Below, in pieces: positions 41,170 to 53,406 of a stretch of DNA of 64,000 nucleotides. The stretch's first letter is position 1. Every line of letters begins with the position of its first letter. The stretch is from Phellopilus nigrolimitatus. Taxonomy: Eukaryota; Basidiomycota; Agaricomycetes; Hymenochaetales; Hymenochaetaceae. Both the position numbers and the translations under genes were made by a program. The DNA is taken from positions 62,001 to 126,000 of the forward strand of contig JAJOHG010000025.1 in assembly GCA_021029095.1 (NCBI GenBank). Direction: 5' to 3'. The notes under the pieces were generated by a model, which worked only from the letters and a program-made list of their open reading frames with translations, was not told the DNA's origin and ran no database searches.

Positions 41170-42960
41170 ACATAGTGGGCGCATTCGCCTGCTCACCCGG
41201 AAGCCCGTACGACGCGCGCTAGTAGCCCTTCCAGCACGTGGACCCGCGCGCCCACCAGGTCTCGCCGACGCGCACTTAGCACTGCAGCGGCGCGTCGTAG
41301 CCGAGTGCCGCGCCCTTGCTGAGGTGCACGAGTGCCGCGTTGTTCGGTCGGACCGACACGGAGAGTACGGTGGGGGCGGAGCCGAGCGGGTTGCTCGGGG
41401 AGGGCGGCGTGGATGCGAGCAGGGATGCGAGCAGGGGGAGGAGCGAGGTGCCCATGTGTGGCAGTGGCTGTCTTCGTGCTCCTACATTCATTAAGGAGTT
41501 TTAAAAAAATTTAGAAATCACAAAGTGAAGCTCGCGCGCACCAGACAAAGACCTGGCCCGTGGTAGTTACCGCCATGAGGAAATTCTTCGCCGCATCGAG
41601 GAACGCAGCCGGCGCGCTGAGTGCGAACATCGGCATGATCCTGCGTGTATGTATCGGCTGAATAACGAGACGGAAAAAAGAGGAGAGCGGGAACGCACCG
41701 TCTGCGCGTGGGCAAGTACACATGCAGCGCGCCGTCCTCGAGCGCGACGGCGCAAAACGGGCGCTCGCGCACACGCGCAGCATGCGAGCGGAGAGATAAT
41801 CGAGCCACTGCATGCTCTTCTCCTTCGCGGCGAAGAATGACACCTCGCTCGACTCTGCACGGTGAGTCAGGCACGAGAGGAGAGAACATAAGAGAAAAAG
41901 CCACACCGCTCCCGTCCTCCGAGTTGCGCTCCTCGAGCATGTCCCCCGTCTCCTTCACGCGCGCCTCGAGGAACGTCTTCAGGCTCGGGGCCTCCAGCCC
42001 CGCGACCGGCCCAATCCCATTCCCTGGCCCCAATCCTAAGCCCAGCCCCTGCAGCCCCAGCGCGGACGCGGACGCGCCGGCGCCCTCCCAGCGGATCTCG
42101 TGCACCTCTTGCCCTGCGGCGTCGCGGTCGCGCGGTCGGTCCCCGCCGAGCGTGCGCGCTTTCGGCGGGGGCGCGGGCTTCCCGCCGTTCTCCTCCCCGC
42201 CGTTCTCCTCCCGCCGTACGAGACGGCGACGTCGCCCCGCCCGGCGCGCTGCCCGCGCGTGTCGAGTGCACTGATGGGCACGGCCATGTCCGTGTCCACG
42301 CCCAGCCCGAAGTCGAGGCTGAGGTTGAGGTCCATGCCGGCGCCGAAGCCCGTCGAGGACGCGGAGGCCGATGCGGGCGGGGGCACAGGGATCGTGTTGA
42401 TGGTGATACTGGGAGGCGCGGGTGCGGGCGCGTCGCCGGTGCTGGTGCCGTTCGCCCCGAGCGAGCCGAGGAAGGTAGGCTGCACGCGGCGCCTGTCCTT
42501 GGGCACGCGGCACGCGACGAGCGTGGTGACGTGCTCGCCGGGGCCCGCGGGCGGGGCGTGGTCGAAGCCGTTCTGCTGCACCGGGGGCGGCGTGAGCGGG
42601 GGCGTCTTGCAGCCGGCTCCGGCGCCGCCCGCGCGGTGCGCGAAGCCCGCAGGGAGGGGCGGGGTCACAAAGCCGAACTTGGCAAGGTAGAGGCGCTGCG
42701 CGTCCGCGGGGGCGATGCCCTCGAGCTCGGCGGGTTGGACGCGAAGACGGTAAGGGTGCCGTTGGAGGAGACGGCGTAGAGCGTGAGGTTGTCGACGACC
42801 CAGGCGAAGTCCATGATCTGGCGCGCGAAGACGTCCTTGGCGACGACGAGTGGGCGCACCCTCTTCGTCTGCCAAACGTCTTTGTGCGGATGGAAACAGG
42901 CGTCACGCAGGGAGCGCGCAACCGAACGATTTTTCATCAAGTCTAGGAACGACATAATCA
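41170..42960 (-). pseudogene. decayed, 5'-truncated HIRA/Hir1 histone chaperone gene
   Basis: Landmarks in order: KRVRPLVVAKDVFARQIMDFAW, LTLYAVSSNGTLTVF, PAELEGIAPADAQRLYLAKFGF, an Ala/Pro/Gly-rich linker, EIRWEGAGA-type sequence, KSMQWLDYLSARMLRV, FCAVALEDGALHVYLP, LDAAKNFLMAVTTTGQVFVW, and VHLSKGAALGYDAPLQC. HIRA proteins have seven WD40 blades and then this Hira region; here only the last blade remains. The frame shifts between LTVF and PAELEG (one C missing) and elsewhere. After LQC an in-frame TAA precedes VRVGETWWARGS, with a TAG following WKGY. The functional gene must lie elsewhere. Confidence 0.75.
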
Positions 42961-43605
42961 CAAAAAAATTATATGCAAGCCTAGCCAAGAGACTGGCCAT
43001 CCCGTCAGAAAAGACAAAAAGACCGTACGAGCGGATTTAAAATAAAAAGGAGGGAAATTCGAAGCGGAAAGCTCGTGAGGAAGAGCGTGACGTGTGGCGG
43101 TGCTATGTGGCGATGCGAACCCCCCCTGTAACAAAATGTTTTGTACACTTTTTGTACACATTCCGGCACTTGCCGGCTCATTTTTGTAATAGTGACCGTG
43201 ACACGCTACACAGCCACTGGGGGTGAAAACGCTCAGGTAGAAAGAACGCTTCCCTTACAGGAATCGTAAAATAATAATAAAGTAATTAAATCACCTGTGA
43301 GAACTTTGTCGCGTGACGCGTACGCGTTGACGCACCGATATCGACAGAGATCGTTCCTGCATCTCCCTCTGCTACCCTCTCCTTGTATTTTCTACAGTTA
43401 CATACAGACGCCTCTGTATCCATAGCCGACCAGCTGGTGCTATCCATTTCTCTGCCCAGGACATAAATCAAGACCAAACTCGAGGTCTTTAAGTTACTGA
43501 GCGACACCACCCACTAAAGGACCTTCCTGCCTTCAATCGCGGCTCCCATTCTACTTCTATAAATAATCATCTCGGCTAAAAGACATCTAGTCAGAGAAGA
43601 TCCGA
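42961..43605. other. no gene recognised
   Basis: Intergenic between the HIRA relic and the UBX gene. Short AT-rich tracts, and no domain in any frame. Confidence 0.5.
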
Positions 43606-45124
43606 ATGGCCGGCGACAAAGACACGCTCATCGGGATGGGCTTTGAGCCCGCGCGCGTGGACTGGGCGCTCCGCGCGACGAACAGCGCCGGGCTGCAGTC
43701 CGCGCTCGACTTCCTCTTCGCGCACCCGGATGACCCCATCCCGGACCCCGCCGCGCAAGGCTCTGCATCAGCGGCGAGCAGAGCGGGCGATGCGGCGATA
43801 GATGTGGATGACGAGGATGCGGAGGCACTCAGGGCAGTGTACGGTGGCGCAGGTGGGAGTGGCGCAGGTGGAGAGGCGGGGGCGGGAGTGGAAGCGAAGG
43901 TGCGCCAGAAACCTACTAAGTAATATACTTACGACGGGACTGACCGATCTATCCGTGGCGCACACAGAGCATCAAATGCGCTCAATGCGGCAAGACGTTC
44001 AAGAACACTGCGCTCGCGAACTTCCACGCGGAGAAAAGCGGGCACGACCAGTTCGAGGAGTCGGTGGAGGAGATCAAGCCCCTCACGGAGGAGGAGCGCG
44101 CGGAAAAGCTCGCTGAACTGCGTGCGAAACTCGCGGAGAAGCGCGCCGTGAAGAGCGTTCAGGAGGCGGAGGAGGCGAAGGCAAACGAGGCGATCCGGCG
44201 CAAGGCCGGCAGGGATGCGGGCAAGATACGTGATGATCTCATGGCGAAGGAGACTCTGAAGGCCGCGCAGGCGGTAAAGCGCGGTGCGTTCCTCGTCTTC
44301 TCTCTTTTGGGGAGCTTAAGCTGAGATATGTTTCCTTTCATTTGGACAGAAAAAGAACAGGAAGCGGCAGCGCGCTTGGAGGTTAAGCGCAAGATAGAAC
44401 AGGACAAGGAAGAGCGTCGCCAGCGTGCAGAACGCGAGAAGGCGCTGCGCGAAGGCGGCTCCGTGCCCGCCACCGGTAGCGTTTCCCCCATTTCTATCTC
44501 TGATGGACCTTGTCTGATTAAATTATCATGACTCTAACCAGCAGCGCCGGTCGCGGTTACGCCTGCACCAGGCTCGAGCACTGCGACAGGGGTTGCGGGG
44601 CGCGATTACAAAGACACGCGACTACAGATTCGCCTGGCGAGTGGTGGCAAGCCGTATGTCACCTCACTGCCGAGCGAGTCGAGTGCGTATCATCTCTACA
44701 CTCTTCCAACTCACTGAATCGTTTGTCTGAATTCCGACTTGTTCTCGTGCTTGTTTTATTTGTTATTTGAATGATCCTGCATGCAGCGTTGCGTGAGGTC
44801 GCAGAATACCTCGCCGCACAGACGCTCAGCGTCGACGTCGAAACAGTGAACTTCGCGATGCACTACCCGAGGTTAGCACGTCTTTCAAATACCATTTTGC
44901 TGATGACAAGCGCTTGGTATTTTATAAATAATATGCTAACTGGGATTATGACTGTTGTCGCAGAAAACAATTTTCGCGCGCGGACTTCTCGAAAACGCTG
45001 CGTGAGCTCGGGCTCACACCGTCTGCTGTGCGTGAACACTAATTTGTATTCCCCTTTCGCTTTCCGTTCCCTTCGATGTCCATTCAGTGACTGACCGTCG
45101 GCACAGGTGCTCATTGCGTCATGA
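43606..45124 (+). CDS. UBA-UBX domain protein (UBXN1-like Cdc48/p97 cofactor)
   Basis: Seven exons (43606-43919, 43970-44283, 44350-44475, 44542-44682, 44787-44871, 44964-45027, 45107-45124), in phase, give 353 aa. Residues 1-45 are a UBA domain (LIGMGFEPARVDWALRAT, ALDFLFAH) that binds ubiquitin. A C2H2 finger follows (CAQCGKTFKNTALANFH...H), then a charged coiled coil rich in EKL/EERRQRAE. Residues about 250-353 are a UBX domain: DYKDTRLQIRLASGG, LREVAEYLAAQ, FAMHYPRKQFSRADFSKTLRELGLTPSAVL. This domain docks on the N-domain of the AAA ATPase Cdc48/p97. The expected role is delivering ubiquitinated proteins to Cdc48. The first acceptor was placed after GAG (43970) because that keeps phase; placing it two bases upstream would not. 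Confidence 0.93.
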
Positions 45125-45300
45125 GCTGAGAAGCGAGATGCCCGCAGTAGAGGAATATGAAAGGGAGAAAGTATGGCGAAATGCTGCTATGTATCTGTAC
45201 GTTATGTAGTACTTGATTGAGACGCAAGTAGACGAAAGGGACGTCTGGCTATGCCCGCCATGGGACTCTGGGGTGTGGTGACGAACGCAAGCTAACGATT

Positions 45301-45392
45301 AGGGGAGCTCAAAGTTGAGCATGCGACATTCAATGTCCATGACGCCTGCCTTATTAGGTCGGGCTCATGATGTGATGGCTGGTCACGGATCC
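45301..45392 (+). repeat. left TIR of Harbinger element (92 bp)
   Basis: Starts AGGGGAGCTCAAAGTTGAGC and ends GTCACGGATCC; identical to the reverse complement of 48650-48741. Confidence 0.95.
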
Positions 45393-45512
45393 ATGACGGC
45401 CGAGCCCATTCAGACCCTGGTCACACTAAGTCACATAATTTCCTAAAGGGTATGTAGACTGTTATCGGCTTCTTCTAAAGACAACAGCATCTCGCCCACA
45501 CTCCGTACAGCT

Positions 45513-46837
45513 ATGCCTCGAGAAAACCTACATGATCATGTTATGCGTGCATACATGCTTCATACTCTGCTTCGAGACTCTGCTCTAGCAGCTGAGAAAC
45601 TTGATCTTCAGGATCTGTGTCAACAGCTTGAGACCGACATAGAAACCTTCAAACTTATCCGAAATACTCGCTATCTGAATCCTAGGACCACAGTGGAAAA
45701 GTCGGGGAACCTCTATCTTGCTTGGGCTTATGCAAAAAACCCCAGTGATCATGGTCGCTTTCAGCACATGCTTCGTGTCTCGCCCTTCGTATTTCAGGTT
45801 ATTCTGGAGCTCATTCAGGACCATTTGGTGTTCCAAAACAATTCAAATGTCCCTCAGGCACCAGTTGATCTTCAGCTGGCTGTCACTCTTTTTCGTATGG
45901 GGAGATATGGGAATGCGGCATCTCTTGAGGACATTGCTCGTGATGCTGGGATTTCGGAGGGATCTGTCGAGCTATACACTCAGCGCTGCTTTGAAGCAAT
46001 AGAGTCTCTGCATGACACTTTTGTTCGTCCATTGACAGCTGCTGAAAAGGAGGTGGAAAAGGAGTGGATGGACGAACGCGTAGGGTTTCGGGGATTGTGG
46101 CGTGAAGGCTGGGTCATGTATGATGGCACAATTGTGGTCCTGTATGCCAAGCCGAGTCTCAATGGACATGGATATTACACCCGTAAAGGCAACTATGGAC
46201 TTAACCTGCAGGTGCGTATCCACTTTATTTATTTATTTCATATATTCATTGATAGTTTTAGATAGGGAATGTCCCATCCACTCTTCGCATTGTCAATTAC
46301 TCTCATGGGTTTACTGGATCAGCTCATGATGCTGCTGCATTTGAGCATACTGCTGCTTTCAAGTATCCTGACTGGTTTTTCAACGGAGAAGAATTTTGCT
46401 GGGCAGACTCTGCTTACACACTCGACCAGCGAACCATTTCTGTCCACAAAAAGCCAGCTGCCCTTCGCCCTGAAAACATTGTCTTTGACAAAATGGTTGC
46501 TCACATTCGCATTCGCTCCGAGCACTGTATGGGAGCCCTCAAAGGACGATTTCAGTGTCTCCGAGGCCTTCGAGTTAACATTGATTCCGCAAAGGACCAT
46601 ATTGGGGCATGTCAGTGGATGACAGTTGCCATCATCCTACACAACCTTGTAATTGATGTTGAAGGACCAGCTTCAGCAGCAGCATTTGCAGACGAGCACA
46701 CCGGTGCACAGGAACAGGAGGACATAGGCATGCAAGGGGGTGTCATGGATGCAGGAGACAATTTGGATGAATCTGGGGAGGAAAAGCGACGGAGACTCAC
46801 TGCAGAACTTATTGTTTATCGCAGACGCTTTGGCTGA
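45513..46837 (+). CDS. PIF/Harbinger DDE transposase
   Basis: Two exons, 45513-46211 and 46262-46837, in phase and giving 424 aa from ATG 45513. The N-terminal helical part (45-130) precedes a helix-turn-helix (LQLAVTLFRMGRYG...LEDIARDAGISEGSVELYTQRC). The DDE nuclease domain follows: MYDGTIVVLYAKPSLNG with YYTRKGNYGLNLQ (first Asp), GSAHDAAAFEHT, CWADSAYTLDQRT (second Asp), and IRSEHCMGALKGRFQCLRGLR (Glu). It cuts the element out and joins it to target DNA, acting with the Myb-like partner encoded convergently. No lesion is visible, so it is probably active or recently active. Confidence 0.95.
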
Positions 46838-47016
46838 AGTCTACGCTGAACTTGTCGAGGAAGATATGTTTTATGGACTTTCGTACCACAGATCTCTGTA
46901 TAATGAGACCAATGTCACCATTACATACGAGCATTAAACAGGTTTATGTTAAGTAGAAAGAATGGACATGTCGTAACGAAAGAGAGTATAAAAAGATTAA
47001 AAGAGGTGCAGTAAGC

Positions 47017-48519
47017 CTACGCAGATTCATATGCAGCCATTTCCTCCTCCGCAATTGCATCACTACGGGCTCTAAGCCTGTTAGCCTGTCGCCGGTACTC
47101 ATCTCTATCCAGTAGACCATCATCGTAGTCACGACGCAAACTAACCAACTGCCGATCAATAGTAGCCTGCCGTCTCTCGATTAGCTCCTTTTCTTGTATT
47201 TTCAACTTACGCCGCTTGAGCGAAAACTCTTCGGCTGCACGTTCTTTGGCGGCTTCAAGGTTATTCCTCGACGCAATATTTGAGTGAGCTAATCATAGTC
47301 AGGTAAAGAAATGAACATACTGGTGTAGCTCAACTAATTTATCTTCAAACGGACGTTTCGCTGGTGTTCGAGAAATGTTCTCCTCGGCCTTTTGGATGGC
47401 AGTAGCTAATGTAGGATGCCCAAATGAAGACGGCTTCGGTTGGCGAGAAAGCATGGGTGGCGGAGCAAAATTTTCTTTATCGGCATTGTCATGCTGAGAC
47501 GGCACTGGAACTGAGACGACAACATTAACACAAAGTAAATGGCCAAGCGTAAATTAGCTGTGATAAATGTACATACCTGCAAGTACACTATGAGTGTCTG
47601 GAACAGGTTGCGGCACCCGGAGCACAGGATCAATGAGATCAGGGTTGGGGTCCGGCACGTTGGGCACCTGCAGAGCTTGGGAGGACTCCGGCGGTTGGAT
47701 ATGGAAGACCCTACGTCCATCAGGACCAATGCCAGTCATTAGGGCAGGTGGCTGCATGTTCGTACGCTTCGCAAGAAGTCGGTGGAGTCGAGGAAAAAAG
47801 GGGAAGTCCGCTTCGATCTTTTCTGTAAAATATTTGTAGCGTAGAAAGAACAAAAAAAAAGGTCGGCTTACCCCACAAATTTCTGGCATTCTCTGTTGTC
47901 GTTACGTCTGGCCCATCTACACCGATGTAACACTCAGCGTATTCATTAACCCCATTTCCTATCCCACCACCCGTTTGATGCAGCCGGCTTGCCTGCTTCT
48001 TGTAGGTCTTGAAGAACCTGCACAGCAATTAGCATATATATCAAGAAGTTAAGCTGCGAGCGGTAATCGAACTCAAGGCGCTCCGAGTCCGCGAAAAGCA
48101 GTGCAGCCTCCGAGCGCAAGTTTTCGAGCACTTGACGCACGGGACACTTCTACCGTTGGATCGCAAGGACTTCTGAAGCCCGTCTGCGTGTATTGGTGGA
48201 CTTACCAGGTAATTTTGTTGCTAACCCGATTCTCCATAGATCTTGCATTCATCGCAAATTCGTCGGGAAAGAGCTTCTGCGCGATGCTACGAATTGCAGC
48301 CGCTTTGCGTTCTCCACTGGTGTTCTATCAAAACCATAAATATGTGTTGACAAGAATAGATATAAAGAAGAATATACATACTTCGCCATGCTCCGGTCCG
48401 AGGATCACTTTGCGGCTGTTCTCGACCTCTGCCAGAAGCCTCCATCCGTGGTAATGGTCATTTGCAGACCACGGAATGTCCGGGATTTCGGCCTTTGAAT
48501 CCCCAGAACTAGGTGCCAT
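47017..48519 (-). CDS. Harbinger Myb/SANT-like DNA-binding partner protein
   Basis: Starts at ATG 48519 (MAPSSGDSKAEIPDIPWSAND). The first two exons (WRLLAEVENSRKVILGPEHGE, then NTSGERKAAAIRSIAQKLFP...NRVS-NKITW) form a Myb/SANT-like trihelix. Further exons read FFKTYKKQASRLHQTGGG, GVDGPDVTTTENARNLW, EKIEADFPFFPRLHRLLAKR, a Pro-rich linker and a C-terminal coiled coil (RRKLKIQEKELIERRQATI) ending at 47017. The intron between NKITW and FFKTYKK (about 48017-48208) is long and may hide another exon. In PIF/Harbinger systems this protein binds the transposon ends and brings the transposase into the nucleus. Confidence 0.8.
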
Positions 48520-48649
48520 AAAAATTAAGCAGATAAGAAAACAAACGAGCAGCAGAAAGACAGTAAGTAGGAGTCGACTGTCGACACGTCAGGCTGCCAG
48601 CGCAGTAACGCAACGAGTAACGTTGCTTGGCTTTGTTTGCTCAGCTCAG

Positions 48650-48741
48650 GGATCCGTGACCAGCCATCACATCATGAGCCCGACCTAATAAGGCAGGCGT
48701 CATGGACATTGAATGTCGCATGCTCAACTTTGAGCTCCCCT
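48650..48741 (-). repeat. right TIR of Harbinger element (92 bp)
   Basis: Reverse complement of 45301-45392 without mismatch; followed by the ATT target duplication. Confidence 0.95.
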
Positions 48742-48744
48742 ATT

Positions 48745-50403
48745 ACATGTAAAGAGCTTGCGGCCGTCAGGAGTTCGCTGTGTACAGGTTTGCGATTTCC
48801 ATAAATCCGCGACAAATCTATACGGGGCCCTGCTTCATATATTCAGAAAGATAAAGAATTTTCAAGTCTGTTCGGGCGTTATGCAGGACCGGAACTGCAA
48901 ACAAAAACAAAATGTCACAAATGACTCGTCATTCAGGTCACTATTGTTTTCTTTCTGAGCTCATCAACAAAGAAAACGTAGTTTTCCTTCTGAGGATCAT
49001 GTCCTATACCGACGAAAATCTGCAATTCATTTCTTTTTCTTTAAATTTACTTGGAATCGCAATGCAAAATTTATCAGTGGACAACTCAGGTCCACAACGG
49101 AAAAGTGACGACGGCAATGCCCTAAATGGCATTTGTTGTGACGACCGCCAGCTCTGTATACGACAGCAGTTTGCCCCTTGTCCTCGCCTTTCTCTCTTCA
49201 CTAGTCACTCCTAGCGCTGCAGCGTCATGATCATCTCTCGTTGTCCATCCAATTTAAAACAACCCGCCTGTTCATCCATCGAAAACGAGGCTCGGAACTC
49301 TCCCAGGCGCAGTCACGTTCCCCTTTTGTTCTGTCCCTCCTGGACCGCACAATTACAACAGCTTCGCTCACTTGATGTACTGCGCCAGGCGCCTGCCGGC
49401 GTGCTCAAAGCTTCGGAGCTAAAATACAAAACAAAGTTGCTACGAACTCCTCCGCGACACCGCAACATTATGACTTCTCGTGCATTGGCATGCATTGTCG
49501 GAACCACATATAACAACAACAACAAGCGCTGCTAACTCGGCATACATGGCATCTAATGTACTGTTCTGTACACCTTATGTGGGAAGAAGGGTCCCGGCGC
49601 CCTATGGAGTCTGGAGATGGAGCGCCTCCGCAGGACAGGAACAATGAAGAGTTGGTGTCTATGCGGCGACGAGGCTGAGTTGAGCTGATATGAGCTTCGC
49701 GAGATCTTCCCTTCTTCGCCTCTCTTCCGAGTCGAAATCTCGGAGGCGCGCTGACTCTACCCACTGTGCGACTGCGGTCTCCCAGCCCTTCTTTTCTCTT
49801 CCCTCCAACACTGATTCGCAGCCGTATTGACGCCTCGCTTTGCTCCTCGCACGCGGTGCTGATCGCGTGCGATCTAATTGCAATCCAAGTGGTTTCCTGC
49901 CTCGGACGTTGTTCCTCGTACATGCGGGGAATAGGATCAGCACAGCCGCATCACGGCACGATATGTAGAACGACCTTCGCCCTGTTCCGTGCTCGACAAA
50001 CAGAAAATGAGCGGAAAGAGGCAGGCCTTGTATTTCTCCAGATGCGGAAGGATGTGTATGTATATATAGAGGCCCCGGCCTGAACGCGTCGCCGTGGGCG
50101 TAGACGGTAGCGACGCGTTCTCGTGAGTCGTGAGTGTACGTGCTGCTCAATTGTACCTTCACCTTTATTGTTGTCCGCCTGTGCGCTCTTAAGGACGCCA
50201 GAGACGGGTCCGTTCCCCAGCTAGTCTCACTTCTCCTCTCCGCTGCATTTATACTTTTGCATTTACTTCCTTCTCTCCGTCTCTCGCATTTGCCGATATC
50301 GAATACTCTGTAACTCTAAACTTACGCCGTGAGCAGCAGTCCATTCTCCATTTCCCCTCTCTTATTGTCTATGCTAACCCGGCCCGGCTTCATAGTGTAA
50401 TAA
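48745..50403. other. no gene recognised
   Basis: Mixed sequence. A CT-rich stretch at 50200-50400 could be the promoter or leader of the gene starting at 50404. Frames at 49468-50162 (minus) are Arg/Ser-rich without motifs. Confidence 0.4.
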
Positions 50404-52266
50404 ATGACCATCGTCCCTTGCACACCTCAACATCAGCCGTCTACCCGTCGCCGCTCCGCATCCGTTTCCGTCCCACTCGCCCTTTACGACCCCAGCGCGC
50501 CCGTCGCCGCCTCCGCCTTCTTCCCCGACTCCGCCTCCGAGCGTGACTCCGACTACGAGGAACCAAGCTCAAAGAAGCCCGTCCACTTCGGCTCCGTCGC
50601 GCCCGTGCCGCTCCCGACCGACCGCGACGCACGCATCTCCGCCATCGCCCGCTGGGCTGCTCAGATCGCACCCGGCTCCCCGCCGTCCGTGCCCTCGCCC
50701 TCACCAAGGTCTACGCGGTTTCGAGTCCCCGGGACGCCGAGAACGCCCCCGCATACCTAAGGCAATCTCGCCCGGTGACCTCCGCGCACAAGGCTACACC
50801 AGCATCGTCGTCCACCTCCCTTCGCGCGCATCGCCCGAGTCTCCTGTCTTCCACTTCTCGAACGTAGCGAGCCCACCGCTGCCCATCCCGCGCGTCCGCA
50901 CCAAGTCGCACGCGCGCACGAAATCCGACGCCGAGGAGAAGACGACGAAGCCCGCCCCGCTCACGCGCCTACGGTCCCTCTCACTCAAAGCCATGCGCCA
51001 CGGCCCTTCCCCTAGCGCGGCTCCCCCGCTTCCCGCCCTCCCTCCTTCCTACACCCAGCACGCCCATCCAAGGAGCACACACAAGAAGTCCAGCTACGCA
51101 CAAATCGACCCCACATTCCCGGTACGCCGCGCTCCTCGCGCCCGGCGCTTCCTGCCGGCGCGCTCCCGCTCGCGCAGGAGGTCGCCCTCGCGCAGATGCT
51201 CGATGGCGGCAGCTTCGACAAGAACGTGCGCCGCGTCACCGAGCGTGCGGCGCGTGGCGCGGGCACGTACGTCACCGGCGGCGCGGATACGCTCAGCTCT
51301 CCGCGGGGCTTGGAGAGAAAGGAGGAGGGGGTGGGAAAGGGCGTGGCGGGCGTGCACCGCGACGCCGCGGGCGGAATGTACTGGGACGAAGATGAGGCTC
51401 TCGAGCTTGCAGGGCTCCTGCCCTCCGAGCCGGCGTCGGCACATCCCACGCCGCTCGGTGCGTCGACCGCGCAGAACATGGCCACGAAGCGCCGCGCGTT
51501 CCTCCCGCGCCTCCTCACCGCCAAGCCCGCCCTCGCTTCCAAGCAGCCGAGCCTCAACCCGGACTGGGTCCCTCTCCATTCTCCCTCTGGAGCAGAAAAG
51601 GAAGAGGACGGGCGGCGCCGCGGCAGCGCGGCCTCGACCGCCTCGCGCGATAGCGCGCTCGACCTCGACCCTGCGTACGCCGTGCGCCCCTTCGAGGCCG
51701 GCGCGGGGCTCGTGCAGGGCTACAGCGTCGCTCCGAACCTCGCGCGGCCGCCGCGTGTGCTCGAAGCGTTCGCGGTGTCGCCGTTCGACGTTGGCGTGGA
51801 TGCGGGTATGGAAGTGGGTGCGGGCGCGGAGGAGGAGAAGAGGGTGAGAAGGGCGAAACGAGAGAGACGCCGGCCGGCCCCGCTCCCGCTCGCCCTTCCG
51901 CTCCCCGCGCCGACCGCGCCTCTGACCGCCTCGACTGCAACTGCAGCCACCTATAAGCAGCACAATCCAGTCCTTCCGCACTGCGCGCACGCGGACCCGT
52001 TCGCCGTAGAGCGCGAAGGCAGACGCGAGTTCTTCGCGAGCGCGTTCGCGCCGCCTCCAACACCTCTTCCAGCCTCTCCTGCGTTCGCGCCGAAAACGCG
52101 GAACGACGAGACGAGGCAGGCGCATCGCGCGAGCCTCTCTCTCACGCGCGGCTTCTCTGCGCTCGCGGGCTCCGTCTCCTCCGTCTCGGCTTCAGGGATA
52201 CGCGGGCGTGAAGAACGCGCGCCGTGCCAGCGCAGTGCGCGTGTGCGTCACCCACCTCGCTCTTGA
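50404..52266 (+). CDS. low-complexity Pro/Ser/Ala-rich protein, exon structure or frame unresolved
   Basis: Three natural-looking segments lie in three different frames. Segment 1, from ATG 50404, reads MTIVPCTPQHQPSTRRRSAS and PTDRDARISAIARWAAQI. Segment 2 (about 50750-51120) reads ISPGDLRAQGYTSIVVHLP and KTTKPAPLTRLRSLSLKAMR. Segment 3 (about 51170-52266) reads EVALAQMLDGGSFDKNVRR, GMYWDEDEALELAGLLPSEP and KQPSLNPDWVPLHSP. A 57 nt GT-AG intron (51121-51177) can join 2 to 3. No satisfactory splice joins 1 to 2, so a one-base lesion near 50745 is possible. No domain is recognised. Strong C+G bias makes opposite-strand frames long, and they are shadows. Confidence 0.5.
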
Positions 52267-53406
52267 GTGCGAAATGTGCGGGCTCGAAACCGGGGACGAG
52301 CGACGGCGTGCGTGTGGATGCGGGTGGGTACCGCGAAGACCCTGAAGAGTAAGGCGAGCCGCTCGCGGCTCGCGGTGTTGTTCAAGCGCGGGTGAAAATG
52401 GCGTTTATGTTTTCGCTTTTGATCTGGTTTCTTTGGTTTTGGGTTCTTGGCTCTCTTCCTCGCTGTTGTGTGTCTCTGTCTGTCCTGCAAACGCGTCTCG
52501 AAACGCTCAAACGAAACCGCTCCTCAGAGCGATTAATTAAAAGTCCTGTCCGATGTCTGCCTGGTGTTCGATATCTTGTATTATTTCCTCTTTCTTAAGA
52601 TATATCATGACCGCATACACTCATAACGGCATTTTTACTGTGTCATCCGCATCTCCATACACATAACTGTAGCCCTATCCAATCCAATCCAATCCAGTCC
52701 AATCTACGTCATTCGTCCAACGTCCTTCACGATTCATACAAGCCCTTTTGGTTCTGCACCTGATATTATGTACACGGTTCCCTTATGTTCCTTTTTATGC
52801 CTCGTTATTCTATATGCCAACTAGTATATACGCGCGTAGCGATTTTGCTTGCCTTGTCAGTTAAGTGTGTCCGCTTCTGTGCTGTTTGATGCATTTTCTT
52901 TCTCCTGCGATCTCAGTAAGGACCACATACGCAGGTCAGACGGGCAAGAGCAGGTGGACGGTCAGACGAGCAGGCGGCTTCGGTCAGTGTGAACGTCCGC
53001 ATGAGTGGACGCAACGCGATGCGCTTAGCGCATGTCGGAAACGTTCCTCCAACCAGTACCTACATCTACAGACCCGGACCCTCAATCATGATATCGAGAC
53101 TGAAATTTCTGCATTACAGGATCAGGCGGGAGGAAACAATAACAAAGCGGCAGTCGGGGACAACAGAAGACACAAAAAAGGGGCGTAACGGGCGAAAATA
53201 CAGCGAGCGAGAACAAGAAGACATGGAGATCATGGAGACGGTAGCGAATGAAAACAAGTATGAAAGATGGAGGTCGAATGTGGAAGTGAAACGCGAGCTG
53301 AGGTTGGTGGTGTCCGATTCTAACGAAACGTCTTTCGTCTGTACGAATTGCTATTCTGATAGATCAAAAAGTTGGACATGAGCAGCGAGCACATTTACTA
53401 GTGAGA
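52267..53406. other. no gene recognised
   Basis: A hydrophobic 68-aa frame at 52392-52598 follows the previous gene directly and is probably 3' UTR. A CCAAT-type pentanucleotide run lies at about 52676-52706. The frame at 52989-53381 has no motif. Confidence 0.4.

Larger units (their letters stand above)
45301..48741. mobile_element. complete autonomous PIF/Harbinger DNA transposon
   Basis: 3441 bp bounded by perfect 92 bp inverted repeats and flanked by the 3 bp direct repeat ATT (45298-45300 and 48742-48744), matching the 3 bp duplication of PIF/Harbinger. It contains two convergent genes, a DDE transposase (plus) and a Myb/SANT-like protein (minus), the canonical two-gene set of the superfamily. 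Identical TIRs and two apparently open genes suggest a recent insertion. It lies 176 bp downstream of the UBX gene. Confidence 0.95.

Noticed and set aside
41518..42921. 467-aa continuous minus-strand frame as a gene
   Set aside because: Mostly Arg-rich off-frame translation of the HIRA relic; HIRA motifs appear only in parts of it and switch frames.
52392..52598. 68-aa hydrophobic peptide gene
   Set aside because: Directly downstream of a coding region, no conserved motif, likely 3' UTR.
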